Source: Fibrobacter sp. (GTDB lineage: Bacteria > Fibrobacterota > Fibrobacteria > Fibrobacterales > Fibrobacteraceae). Taken from it: a DNA stretch of 37,499 bases. Shown piece after piece: positions 1 through 7,779 of the stretch (position 1 is its first letter; each line of letters opens with the position of its first letter). The DNA lies in NCBI GenBank assembly GCA_024399015.1, contig JAKSIC010000029.1, positions 1-37,499 on the forward strand, written 5' to 3'. The notes beneath the pieces are model-generated. The model was given only the letters and a program-made list of their open reading frames with translations, searched no databases and was not told the DNA's origin. The position numbers were made by a program, and so were the translations under genes.

Positions 1-72
1 TTAAGGTTATTGAACGCGGGGAAGCTTCTGTGAGATTCTAAATGTTTTTATGCGGAGCGGGATGCCGCGGAA

Positions 73-249
73 TTATGCCTTGTCGTTACCGAAGGTACCG
101 ATGGAGCCGAACAAAGCGTCTCCATCGTCATCACCTTCATAACAATCACCAATGCAAGAGCTACAAAGAATGGGTGCATCCTCACCGCTCATTTCCACAA
201 CGGTCATTGCGGGGGCAACGTAATCTTTCTTTTCAAACTTGATAGTCAT
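73..249 (-). CDS. Small Cys/Asp-rich peptide, 58 aa, function unknown
   Basis: I do not recognise a characterised family. The start is the ATG at 249 because AAGGAG lies just upstream on the minus strand; the longer upstream frame overlaps the preceding gene. The N-terminal third (MTIKFEKKDYVAPAMTVVEM) is Lys/Val-rich. The C-terminal part is acidic, with three cysteines (C29, C32, C36 in CSSCIGDC), then a Glu/Asp run and a Gly-rich end. There is no signal peptide or membrane segment. It begins 13 nt after the stop of the exported GLUG-type protein and is probably co-transcribed with it. From memory, short ORFs with a similar Lys-Tyr-x-x-Pro-x-x-x-Val-Val-Glu start are common in Bacteroidota and relatives; a leader-core layout like that of a modified peptide precursor is possible but unproven. 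No modifying enzyme is visible. Confidence 0.7.
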   Translation of the reverse strand: MTIKFEKKDYVAPAMTVVEMSGEDAPILCSSCIGDCYEGDDDGDALFGSIGTFGNDKA

Positions 250-262
250 TTTTACGTTCTCC

Positions 263-2233
263 TTACTTGATGATAACCGGTGTAGAGTTCTTGATGAAAG
301 CACCCTGAGACTTGGGTTTATTCTTCATGTTACGGCCATTGATGTTAAACCAGCGATCAGCCTTCTGTACATCCAGGCGCAGAGCAGGGTCTACGATACC
401 CTGAGGCTTTTCACCGAGGTCTTCGCCATCCGGATTTTCAGGAACATCGATGCTTTCGATAATTTCAACTCTTTCCGGAGCATCTTCTAGTTCAACGACA
501 AGGCGTTGCGGCAAAGCATCGATAGAAGCTACTTCAGTAGAGCTTATTGCACGCATCTTGGTCAATGCCGGAGCAGAAACAACAGTTTCTTCGTCAGTAG
601 AAGCGTCGTACTTCAAGTAAGAACGCAACGGAAGGATTGCAACCTTCTTACCACCGCGAACGAAGTCGCCCGGATTCTTTTCACTCTTAGCCTGTGCAGC
701 AAAGCCGTAAATCGTACCGATTTCTTCTTCATTTACGCCGACATCCCAACGTTTCTTGGTGTAGACGCCAACTGCCTTCCATGCAGTGTTGCCGATGGAC
801 TTTTCGTAAGCACCACCGTTGTTATTAGCCCAAAGAACGAAGGGACCAACGAAAGTAAGTTCGCCATCAGCAGCCGGCACAATCAGATACGGAGTATGAG
901 CTTGCAACACAGACACCTGCTTAGCAGACACCTTCCAAGCACCATCAGCATCTTGTGAGACATTAGCAAATTCGTAGAACTTAGCCTTCATGGTAGATCC
1001 AACGCTATAGTTGAACGGAACCATGATGGTGGAAGCAACTCCACTCTTGAAATCACGATCAAAGGTAATGGAGTCGGCAACAACATCTTCCTTGATAATG
1101 AGGGCGTTATTTTCAGAAAGGTCCAACTGTGTCTTGATTGTAGTTCTAGTAATCCAAAGTTGCTTGGTTGTAGACCAAACTGTATCAACCTCGATACCTT
1201 CAACATTTTCAGTCAAGCGTTTGATTTTTTCATCATTGGATAGCTTATTCCATTCAGACTGGATGTCGCTTGCACCGCTCTTGTTGTTCAGATAGTTGAG
1301 TGCGGTGGTTGCGGAATCAGCTTTAGTCGGGGAACCTGCATTACCGCAGTTACTCGTACCGGACCCACTGCTTACACAGCCAATATTCGTTCCGCTTGCA
1401 GAACCTGCCTTATTTGCAACGATTTGATTTTCTCGGGAGCTATTATTTGAACTACTAGCATCAACATATCCGGCATTGTAGCAGTTACTTAAGTTCACCG
1501 TACCGTTTTTATACACCATGGCAACCAAACCAGCAATATCATTCTTACCAACAACACGACCTTCGTTATAGCTATTCGAAATGTTTATCGTTGTATTACT
1601 CGCTACAGATCCGACTAAGCCACCGTTATTTTCTGTAGATCCACCATTGATATAGCCATCAAAAGAACAGTTGTCTATTTTAATAACGGCAGTATTGCCC
1701 GTTGCGCTCTTAGACGATCCAATAATTGCCCCAGCACCACCACCAGTCGGAGCAAAATAGGAATCCTTAATGTTCAAATTTTGGACGACAGCGCCACCCT
1801 GAGCATTACCAATAAAACTAGGTTCCCACCCCTGCTGAGTCACATACAGACCATAGACAGCATGATTTTGACCATCAAAAGTTCCCTTAAAGGCCTTAGC
1901 CCCCACGTCATTACCGACAATTGACTGCGCAGCGATAGGAGTCCATTCTTCATAGCCACTACCATTTAGACCATTTTTTCCGGAATTAACAACATTCTCG
2001 TTGTAGTAAATATCCTTGGTCAAAACACCGCAAGCAGAAACATTTCGTGTATAACCATCAGCGCCATTCACAATATTGGCGAATCCAACAAGGTTTTCTC
2101 GAGTGGAAATTTCGTAACAGCCTGCGGAATTTTTCAAATTTTCCATATCTGCAGCAGAAGTCGCAGAAACAGTAGCGCCGGCACTTACTGCGAGAGCACC
2201 GACAGCGAGGGTTGTGAAAAGGAATTTTTTCAT
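263..2233 (-). CDS. Exported GLUG-motif surface protein with C-terminal sorting-like tail
   Basis: A 656-residue protein with a clear signal peptide (MKKFLFTTLAVGALAVSAGA, cleavage around residues 20-28). Residues of about 40-290 hold repeats of the GLUG type, seen as GTFDGQNHAVYGLY, GGLVGS and NSYNEGRVVG. This type occurs in adhesins and other cell-surface proteins. Residues of about 370-570 form a second beta-rich region like the C-terminal regions of Bacteroidota surface proteins (VPFNYSVG, TPYLIVP). The last 30 residues (around FNINGRNMKNK and ending TPVIIK) resemble the short tails that direct proteins to the type IX secretion system, so outer-surface or secreted localisation is inferred. 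There is no catalytic motif I can name. It is the first gene of a likely two-gene unit with the 58-aa peptide downstream. The start ATG is followed directly by the signal peptide; the ribosome site is weak. Confidence 0.8.
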   Translation of the reverse strand: MKKFLFTTLAVGALAVSAGATVSATSAADMENLKNSAGCYEISTRENLVGFANIVNGADGYTRNVSACGVLTKDIYYNENVVNSGKNGLNGSGYEEWTPIAAQSIVGNDVGAKAFKGTFDGQNHAVYGLYVTQQGWEPSFIGNAQGGAVVQNLNIKDSYFAPTGGGAGAIIGSSKSATGNTAVIKIDNCSFDGYINGGSTENNGGLVGSVASNTTINISNSYNEGRVVGKNDIAGLVAMVYKNGTVNLSNCYNAGYVDASSSNNSSRENQIVANKAGSASGTNIGCVSSGSGTSNCGNAGSPTKADSATTALNYLNNKSGASDIQSEWNKLSNDEKIKRLTENVEGIEVDTVWSTTKQLWITRTTIKTQLDLSENNALIIKEDVVADSITFDRDFKSGVASTIMVPFNYSVGSTMKAKFYEFANVSQDADGAWKVSAKQVSVLQAHTPYLIVPAADGELTFVGPFVLWANNNGGAYEKSIGNTAWKAVGVYTKKRWDVGVNEEEIGTIYGFAAQAKSEKNPGDFVRGGKKVAILPLRSYLKYDASTDEETVVSAPALTKMRAISSTEVASIDALPQRLVVELEDAPERVEIIESIDVPENPDGEDLGEKPQGIVDPALRLDVQKADRWFNINGRNMKNKPKSQGAFIKNSTPVIIK

Positions 2234-2417
2234 TTTAGGGGTCCCGTTGAAAAATTTTTACGGCGCGAAATTTAGCTTTTTGGGCTAAAAACACAAGATT
2301 TTGGCAAATGAGTTTGTGATTAACATTACAGATAACGTATTATTATAAGCAAAATGTAAGCATTTAAAGAAATTGTAAATAATTTTTATCATTCCGTTCG
2401 CATTAAATGTAATGCTT

Positions 2418-2451
2418 GGATCGCCACGTCACTACGTTCCTCGCGATGACA
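2418..2451. repeat. 34-bp palindromic repeat, copy 1
   Basis: Read on the minus strand it begins TGTCATCGCGAGG and ends CGTGGCGATCC, so ATCGC and GCGAT form the stem base. It is paired with a near-identical copy 23 bp downstream. Both match the general form of short GTCATnGCGAG...GCnATCC palindromes that I recall from intergenic DNA of many bacteria. Confidence 0.85.
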
Positions 2452-2474
2452 TAACTTCGGGGACGGGATGCTTT

Positions 2475-2508
2475 GGATCGCCACGGGCCTTCGGCCCTCG
2501 CGATGACA
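2475..2508. repeat. 34-bp palindromic repeat, copy 2
   Basis: It has the same ends as copy 1 (minus strand TGTCATCGCGAGGG ... GTGGCGATCC), but the centre is changed to a perfect hairpin GGGCCGAAGGCCC. The centre therefore varies while the ends are kept, as in a repeat family whose ends are under constraint. Confidence 0.85.
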
Positions 2509-2568
2509 TGTGGGGCGAGAGCAGCGGGAATTTTATGTTAAATTACTTACAGATTTTTCGAGGTTCCT

Positions 2569-4146
2569 GTGGTTCATTCGCTTTACTGGATTTTGGCGCT
2601 TTCCTATGCAATCGTCCTTACGATTATTTTCCGCCATGCCTACGTGTTCCGCGACAACAACTCCCCGGTGGACAGGGCCTACCGCAGGCTGCTTCTCTGG
2701 TGCGTTTTCTTCTGCCTGCAGGACACGGCCTGGGGGCTGGCCGCCATGCCCTATGTCAAGAGCGACACCGCCTTGTTCATCAGTTCCTCGGTGTTCCATA
2801 TTTCGTCGGCAGTCACCGCCAACTTCTGGCTTTACTTCGTGCTGACTTACCTGCAGGGCGAAGTGAAGAGGCCGCAGATTATCCAGGGACTGGGTTTCCT
2901 GGTTCTGGCATTCCAGGTGTGCCTCGTGGTGCGCAACTGCTTTACACCTACGGTGTTCACCATTACCGCCGATCACCAGTACAAGACCGAGCTGTTCAGG
3001 GAAGTGGCCTTCTTGAACCAGTACGCGTTCTACGTGGTCACGGGTATTTTGACCTCCTTCGCCCTTTTTCGTAGTTCAAGCGACAAGCGCAAAAAGTATT
3101 CCGCGGTGCTCATGTTCGTGATGGCGCCGCTGCTTACGGGGGTGTTCCAGCTGCTGTATCCCGACGCTCCGTTCTATTCCGTGGGCACGTTCATCGGCTG
3201 CATCATCGTGCACATTTTCGTGGTGGCGCAGGAGCGCAACGAGCGCCTGGTGGTTGAGGCCGAGGTGGATTCCCTGACCGGCGTGTACAACCGCAACGCC
3301 TACGAACAGGACTACCGCCAGAAGAAGGACTCCCCCATTCCGGACAACATGATTTTCTTCTCCATCGACATCAACGGCCTGAAGGAGGTGAACGACACCC
3401 TGGGGCACAACGCGGGCGACGAACTGATCAAGGGTGCCAGCGAATGTATTCTGAAGGCTTTCGCGGGCAGCGGCAAGGTTTACCGCGTGGGTGGCGACGA
3501 GTTCATGGTGCAGCTTTTTTCCGACGTGGAGGGCGCCGTTTTCAAGGAGAGGATCCTGGAGGAAACGGAACAGTGGTCGGGCAAGCTGGTGGAGGAGCTT
3601 TTCTTGTCGGTGGGTTTCGCGGAGCGGCGCCGTAACCCGTACGCCGACTTGACCGAGATGAAGAACGCGGCGGACAAGATGATGTACCGCGACAAGGAAA
3701 ACTACTACAAGACCCGAGGCGTGGACAGGCGCGGCCAGCGGGAAGCGTACGGCGCGATCTGCAGGTCCTACACGAAGATCCTGAAGGTGAACCTCACCTA
3801 CGATACGTTCAGCATCATCCAGATGAACTTGTCTGAAAAGAACAGTGCGCAGGGTTTCTCCGAGAAGATTTCCGAATGGCTTCACGACTTCGGCACTTCG
3901 GGCCTGGTGCATCCCGACGACCTGGAAAGCTACCTTGGCAGCACCAACCAGGAATTCCTGCGCAGGCACTTTATGGGCGGCGCAAGTTCCATCGAAATCT
4001 TCTACCGCCGCCGCTACGGAAACGGTCCCCACGGCGAAGGCCTGTTCCGCCCCACCATGATGGAGATGCTCCCCGCCGACGACTACAGCGACGTCAACCA
4101 GAGCCTGTTCCTGTTCGTGAAAGACATCAGCGAAAAAGTCGAATAG
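2569..4146 (+). CDS. Membrane diguanylate cyclase (GGDEF) with C-terminal PAS-like region
   Basis: A 525-residue protein predicted to make cyclic di-GMP from two GTP. The GTG start at 2569 is chosen because GAGG lies five bases upstream and no ATG precedes the first membrane helix. Residues 1-220 hold about seven hydrophobic segments forming a membrane sensor region. The GGDEF domain spans about 230-390, with DSLTGVYNR (234-242), the substrate-binding DINGLKEVND and an intact RVGGDEF (GGDEF at 308-312), so it should be active. The usual RxxD inhibitory site just before the motif is absent (AGSGKVYRVGG), so feedback inhibition is unlikely. Residues of about 400-525 look like a PAS-type domain placed after the catalytic domain, which is less common than before it. 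It is transcribed alone, divergent from the GLUG protein and convergent with the nuo operon. Confidence 0.9.
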   Translation: MVHSLYWILALSYAIVLTIIFRHAYVFRDNNSPVDRAYRRLLLWCVFFCLQDTAWGLAAMPYVKSDTALFISSSVFHISSAVTANFWLYFVLTYLQGEVKRPQIIQGLGFLVLAFQVCLVVRNCFTPTVFTITADHQYKTELFREVAFLNQYAFYVVTGILTSFALFRSSSDKRKKYSAVLMFVMAPLLTGVFQLLYPDAPFYSVGTFIGCIIVHIFVVAQERNERLVVEAEVDSLTGVYNRNAYEQDYRQKKDSPIPDNMIFFSIDINGLKEVNDTLGHNAGDELIKGASECILKAFAGSGKVYRVGGDEFMVQLFSDVEGAVFKERILEETEQWSGKLVEELFLSVGFAERRRNPYADLTEMKNAADKMMYRDKENYYKTRGVDRRGQREAYGAICRSYTKILKVNLTYDTFSIIQMNLSEKNSAQGFSEKISEWLHDFGTSGLVHPDDLESYLGSTNQEFLRRHFMGGASSIEIFYRRRYGNGPHGEGLFRPTMMEMLPADDYSDVNQSLFLFVKDISEKVE

Positions 4147-4191
4147 CGCAAGGCGTGGCGCAGGTCCCGTGGAACGGTCAAAAATGCAAGT

Positions 4192-4397
4192 TTACTAGCT
4201 AGATCGCAAAACAAATTGGTCAGCTAGTAGTTTTTCCACCTCGCCAGCCATTTTATCTCATTTATCATGTGTTTGGGTAGTGGTATTTTCTTTTTTTACT
4301 AGCTAGCATAAAAAAAGTGCTGGCTAGCTAGTAAAGCAATTCCATACAAATTAATTTATTACTAGCTAGCAAAGGAAAAAAGACAAATAGCTAGTAA
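4192..4397. repeat. Array of six TTACTAGCTAG repeats in alternating orientation
   Basis: Copies lie at 4192-4202 (forward), 4221-4230 (reverse, imperfect), 4296-4307 (forward), 4323-4334 (reverse), 4359-4370 (forward) and 4388-4397 (reverse). They make three successive hairpins. The middle one has a perfect 12-bp stem (13 with the next A/T pair) and a 15-nt loop; the third has a 10-bp stem. This array occupies much of the 439-nt gap (4147-4585) between the diguanylate cyclase and nuoN. No ORF is present. Confidence 0.85.
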
Positions 4398-4404
4398 TCA
4401 GACC

Positions 4405-4444
4405 TATCGGAAGGCTGTTGACAAACACTTATCGGGAGGCTGTT
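4405..4444 (+). repeat. Two direct repeats TATCGGrAGGCTGTT
   Basis: TATCGGAAGGCTGTT at 4405-4419 and TATCGGGAGGCTGTT at 4430-4444 are 25 bp apart. A degenerate third partial copy (GGGGGACTGTTAACCAACAC) follows and shares the CTGTTnAC-AACAC part with the spacer of the first. Function unknown. Confidence 0.7.
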
Positions 4445-4481
4445 ACGGGGGACTGTTAACCAACACACCTTAGAGGCTACT

Positions 4482-4516
4482 AAAAAAGCCCCGTAGGTTT
4501 TAGCCTACGGGGTTTT
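4482..4516. terminator. Bidirectional terminator between the GGDEF gene and nuoN
   Basis: The stem CCCCGTAGG / CCTACGGGG (4489-4497 and 4504-4512) has a six-base loop. It is flanked by A6 on the left and T4 on the right, so it can end the nuo operon on the minus strand and the cyclase transcript on the plus strand. Confidence 0.85.
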
Positions 4517-4525
4517 GCACATTGT

Positions 4526-4577
4526 CGCGCGGTGCTTAATTGCGCGGTGCTTAATTGCGCGGCGCTTTATTGCGCAC
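4526..4577. repeat. 15-bp tandem repeat, three and a half units
   Basis: Units of the form tGCGCGGTGCTTAAT begin at 4526, 4541 and 4556, with a partial unit (TGCGCAC) from 4571. It lies immediately downstream of the nuoN stop codon, between nuoN and its terminator. The third unit has diverged at two positions. Confidence 0.85.
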
Positions 4578-4585
4578 GTTCGCTA

Positions 4586-6061
4586 TTAAGCGAGGAGAGC
4601 CAGCTTCGGAAGAACGCCGATCACCAACAGAGCGAGAGCTGCGATGGTAACGCCGAACTTGAGAAGGTAGCTGTACGGTGCGCTCTTTTCGCAGCAGCAC
4701 TTGCATTCGCATTCAGCCTTAGCCGGCATGAAGAAAACGAAGGCGATGCGGAGGTAGTACACAGCGGCCACCAGGGAGAGGGCAAATGCGAGAGCTGCAA
4801 CCCAGCCCATGCCACCAGCCCATGCTTCGGTGAACAAGGTGAACTTTGCGAGGAAGCCAGCAGCAGGCGGAAGGCCGGCAAGGCTTGCCAAGCACACGGT
4901 TACGCCGAGGGCGACGAACGGACGCTTGCGACCGCGACCCTGGAGGTCGCAGAGGTTTTCGTGACGGTCTTCGCGGCCAGAGAGGTATGCGATACCGGTG
5001 AGGGCACCTGCAGAACCGATGGCGTAGGTCACGAGGAAGTAGAACATAGCGCCCATCTGGACGGTGCCGTTTTCAAGGTAGTTCGGCAACAGGAGGCCGA
5101 GCACAATGAAACCAGCGTTCATCACAGCGGAGTAAGCCAAGATGCGACGGACGGACTTCTGAGCGAGACCGCCGAATGCACCGAACACGATGGAGAGCAC
5201 GGCGACGATAAGCACGACGTAGAAGAGAGCCTTGGACTGACCGGCGATAGTCACCTGTTCAGAGAGGTTCCATACGTTAGCCTGAATGCCAGCGCGGGTA
5301 ACGAGGATGCCCAGCCATACAGAAGCGAGAGCGGCGAGAGCGCCGACCTTGACCACTGCGGCCATGAAAGCGGTCACAGCAACGGATGCGCCGGTGTAGA
5401 CGTCAGCGACCCAGAAGTGAACCGGAGCAGCGCCAGCCTTGAAGAGGAGGCCGACGATGGCAAAGAGGATACCCATTCCGTAGATAGCTTCGCGGCCCGG
5501 GATCACTGCACCGAAGAAGTGAGTGGTACCAGTTGCACCGTACATGAGAGCCACACCGTAGAGGAAGATGGCGCTGAAAACGGAACCGGAAACGAAGTAC
5601 TTGAAAGCACCTTCGTTAGCGTTAACGTCCTTGCGACGGAGGCCTACGAGAGCGTAGATCGGGAAGCTAGCCAGTTCCATGCCCAGGAAGAGGGCCAAGT
5701 AGTCGATAGCCTGGGTCATGAGGGTTGCACCGCAGGTAGCGAGGAGCAACAGACCGTAGGCTTCGCCGCCCTTGAACTTTTCGTGACCGAGAGTCCACTG
5801 GAGGCCGGCAATGCCGAGGAATGCGCAAAGGAAGATAGCCACACCCAGCAGGCGGCGGACAGGATCCATTGCGTAGAGGTTAAAGAAAGTGTCGTTCTGG
5901 ACGAGAGCGAAAGCGCCTGCACCGAGAGCAACGAAGAAGGTTGCAACCCAGGGGAGCACCTTGTGCTTGTTGTCGTCCTTGACGAACGGTTCTGCAGCCA
6001 AAGTTACGAGGGCGCCAACTGCGACCAGGATGACCGGCAAGAGATTGATAATGCTATTCAT
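4586..6061 (-). CDS. nuoN: NADH-quinone oxidoreductase subunit N
   Basis: A 491-residue antiporter-like membrane subunit of complex I, one of three subunits thought to carry protons. The sequence is hydrophobic throughout. It has the family's acidic residue in helix 5 (LFLGMELASFPIYALVG) and lysine/histidine positions in GLLFKAGAAPVHFWVADVY. The start overlaps the nuoM stop by one base (TAATG), so translation is coupled. An oddity is the loop before the last helix, which holds five cysteines in seven residues (C451-C457, CECKCCC). I do not know this from other NuoN proteins. The gene is the last of the operon and is followed by a tandem repeat and a strong terminator. Confidence 0.96.
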   Translation of the reverse strand: MNSIINLLPVILVAVGALVTLAAEPFVKDDNKHKVLPWVATFFVALGAGAFALVQNDTFFNLYAMDPVRRLLGVAIFLCAFLGIAGLQWTLGHEKFKGGEAYGLLLLATCGATLMTQAIDYLALFLGMELASFPIYALVGLRRKDVNANEGAFKYFVSGSVFSAIFLYGVALMYGATGTTHFFGAVIPGREAIYGMGILFAIVGLLFKAGAAPVHFWVADVYTGASVAVTAFMAAVVKVGALAALASVWLGILVTRAGIQANVWNLSEQVTIAGQSKALFYVVLIVAVLSIVFGAFGGLAQKSVRRILAYSAVMNAGFIVLGLLLPNYLENGTVQMGAMFYFLVTYAIGSAGALTGIAYLSGREDRHENLCDLQGRGRKRPFVALGVTVCLASLAGLPPAAGFLAKFTLFTEAWAGGMGWVAALAFALSLVAAVYYLRIAFVFFMPAKAECECKCCCEKSAPYSYLLKFGVTIAALALLVIGVLPKLALLA

Positions 6062-7779
6062 TACTTGTTACCTCCTTCAACTGCGGCAGGAGCTTCTGCA
6101 GCAGTTTCGGCAGAGTCTTCAGCATTCATTGCCTTGAGCTGAGCAATCAGGTTAGCGCGTTCTTCTTCGCTAAAGCCGTTTGCAGCAAGGTTGGAATCCA
6201 GCTGACGGAAATCTTCTTCAGTCATGGGGACTGCAACATCAGCCACGTTTTCATCGACTTCTGCTTCAACACCCGGAATGCTGCTCGGAGCAACTTCTTC
6301 GCCTTCGGCACCGGCAGCCGGCTTTTCGCCAGCGAGCTTAGCCATGGTTTCGATGGCCTGTTCGTCGAAGAGGTGGAGAGCGTTGGTGATGAATGCCGGA
6401 TGCATACCGAACACGAGGAGCAGCACGCCCATGATACCGATGGAAGAACCTTCCAGGGCAGTCATGCGGGTACCGGCAACTTCGCACTTCTGTTCACCGA
6501 AGATAACCTTCTGAACAAAGCGGAGCATGTAGGCGGCAGAGAGGATGATGCAGAGGCCAGCGACGAGAGCCGGAACCGGGCCCATATCCCAGAGAGAGAG
6601 GAGGACGGTGAATTCGCCGACGAAGCCTGCAGTACCAGGAATTGCGAGAGCGAGAATTGCAACGAAACCGAACAGGGAGCCGAACACCGGAGTAACGCGG
6701 GCGAGACCGCCAAGCTTATCCAGTTCGCGAGTACCAGTCATGCGTTCTGCAATCCCCATCAAGAGGAACTGAGCGCCAGCGGAGATACCGTGAGCAACCA
6801 GGAGAACGAGCACTGCCGGGAGCATTGCTTCGGAGAGGCTGAACACGCCTGCCACAGCGAGACCAAGGTGACCCATGGAGCTGAAAGCGAGGAGTTTCTT
6901 GGCGTCGGTAGCACGGAGAGCCATGAGAGCGCCGTAAACAGCGGTCACGAGGCCGAGCCACATCATAACAGTAACAATGGACATGTTCATCGGGAAGATC
7001 GGGAGGATCCAAGCGATGAAGCCGAACACGCCAGCCTTACTCATTGCACCAGTGAGGATTGCAGAGAGCGGAGCCGGAGCTTCGGAGTAGGAAATAGCCT
7101 GCCAGCCGTGGAACGGGAAGATCGGAGTCTTCACCATGAAGGCGAGAAGGAAGCTTACGAGGATTGCGGTCTGAGCGCCTTCGGGCATGTTCTGGAGAGC
7201 GATTGCCAAGGAGAGGAGCAGAGAGCTGTCAGCCTGGGAAATCAGGTACCAGAGAGCGACCATCATGGGAGCGGAACCCACGAGGGTGTAGATAGCGAAG
7301 GTCATTGCAGCCTTGGCGCGATCCTTGCCACCGAAACCGGCGATGAGGATTGCAGCCGGGATAACCATAGCTTCGAAGAAGAAGAAGAACAGAACTGCAT
7401 CGGCTGCGAGGAAGGTGCCGTTCATGGCGCCCATCAAGGCGAAGATGCCGATAGCGAAGTTGCGGTAGTTCTTGCAGGTGGTGTTACGGGCGGTAATCAA
7501 GGCTACCAGGGAGAGACCGGTAGAAAGGAGAACCATCCAGGCACCAAGACCATGGCTATAGAGGTAGTAGTAGACCGGGCCCTTTGCGCCAGGAATGCGG
7601 AACCATTCGTAGGCTTCGGTTGCCTGGTTGCCAGCAGCGATGTTGGCAATGGACATACCGAAGAATGCCAGGGCGAAGAGGAAGGCCAGTCGAGAAGAGG
7701 ACTTGGGATCTTCCTTGGAGGTTGCCACCATGAGGATAGCGGCAACGAACGGTGCTAAGACGAGGAGATGCAACAGCAT
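6061..7779 (-). CDS. nuoM: NADH-quinone oxidoreductase subunit M, with acidic C-terminal tail
   Basis: A 572-residue antiporter-like subunit of the complex I membrane arm. It has the key glutamate in FFFEAMVIPA, and KTPIFPFHGW followed by SEAPAPLSAILTGAMSKAG, which are the expected charged membrane positions. Family members are usually around 500 residues. Here about 104 residues follow the last helix (from residue 469). This tail is rich in Glu and Ala, with a possible short helical pair (MTEEDFRQLD ... EEERANLIAQL), and is probably exposed in the cytoplasm or at the membrane edge. The gene overlaps both nuoL (before) and nuoN (after) by one base. Confidence 0.96.
   Translation of the reverse strand: MLLHLLVLAPFVAAILMVATSKEDPKSSSRLAFLFALAFFGMSIANIAAGNQATEAYEWFRIPGAKGPVYYYLYSHGLGAWMVLLSTGLSLVALITARNTTCKNYRNFAIGIFALMGAMNGTFLAADAVLFFFFFEAMVIPAAILIAGFGGKDRAKAAMTFAIYTLVGSAPMMVALWYLISQADSSLLLSLAIALQNMPEGAQTAILVSFLLAFMVKTPIFPFHGWQAISYSEAPAPLSAILTGAMSKAGVFGFIAWILPIFPMNMSIVTVMMWLGLVTAVYGALMALRATDAKKLLAFSSMGHLGLAVAGVFSLSEAMLPAVLVLLVAHGISAGAQFLLMGIAERMTGTRELDKLGGLARVTPVFGSLFGFVAILALAIPGTAGFVGEFTVLLSLWDMGPVPALVAGLCIILSAAYMLRFVQKVIFGEQKCEVAGTRMTALEGSSIGIMGVLLLVFGMHPAFITNALHLFDEQAIETMAKLAGEKPAAGAEGEEVAPSSIPGVEAEVDENVADVAVPMTEEDFRQLDSNLAANGFSEEERANLIAQLKAMNAEDSAETAAEAPAAVEGGNK

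Larger units (their letters stand above)
2234..2568. other. Intergenic region between divergent genes
   Basis: A 335-nt gap between the exported GLUG protein (minus) and the diguanylate cyclase (plus). The first 180 nt are AT-rich and probably hold the minus-strand promoter, including a CTAAATTTCGCGCCG motif at 2261-2275. The rest contains two palindromic repeat copies (2418-2451, 2475-2508). I see no gene. Confidence 0.7.

Noticed and set aside
1..72. End of another gene at the left edge (TTA at 1-3)
   Set aside because: No start codon or ribosome site on the minus strand lies within these 72 bases, and no coding pattern can be supported. It is left unannotated.
3076..4032. 318-codon minus-strand frame inside the GGDEF gene
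   Set aside because: It is antisense to a clear diguanylate cyclase, with no ribosome site and no domain.
4192..4397. CRISPR array
   Set aside because: The repeats are short (10-12 bp), alternate in orientation and have irregular spacing. CRISPR repeats are longer, point one way and have equal spacers.
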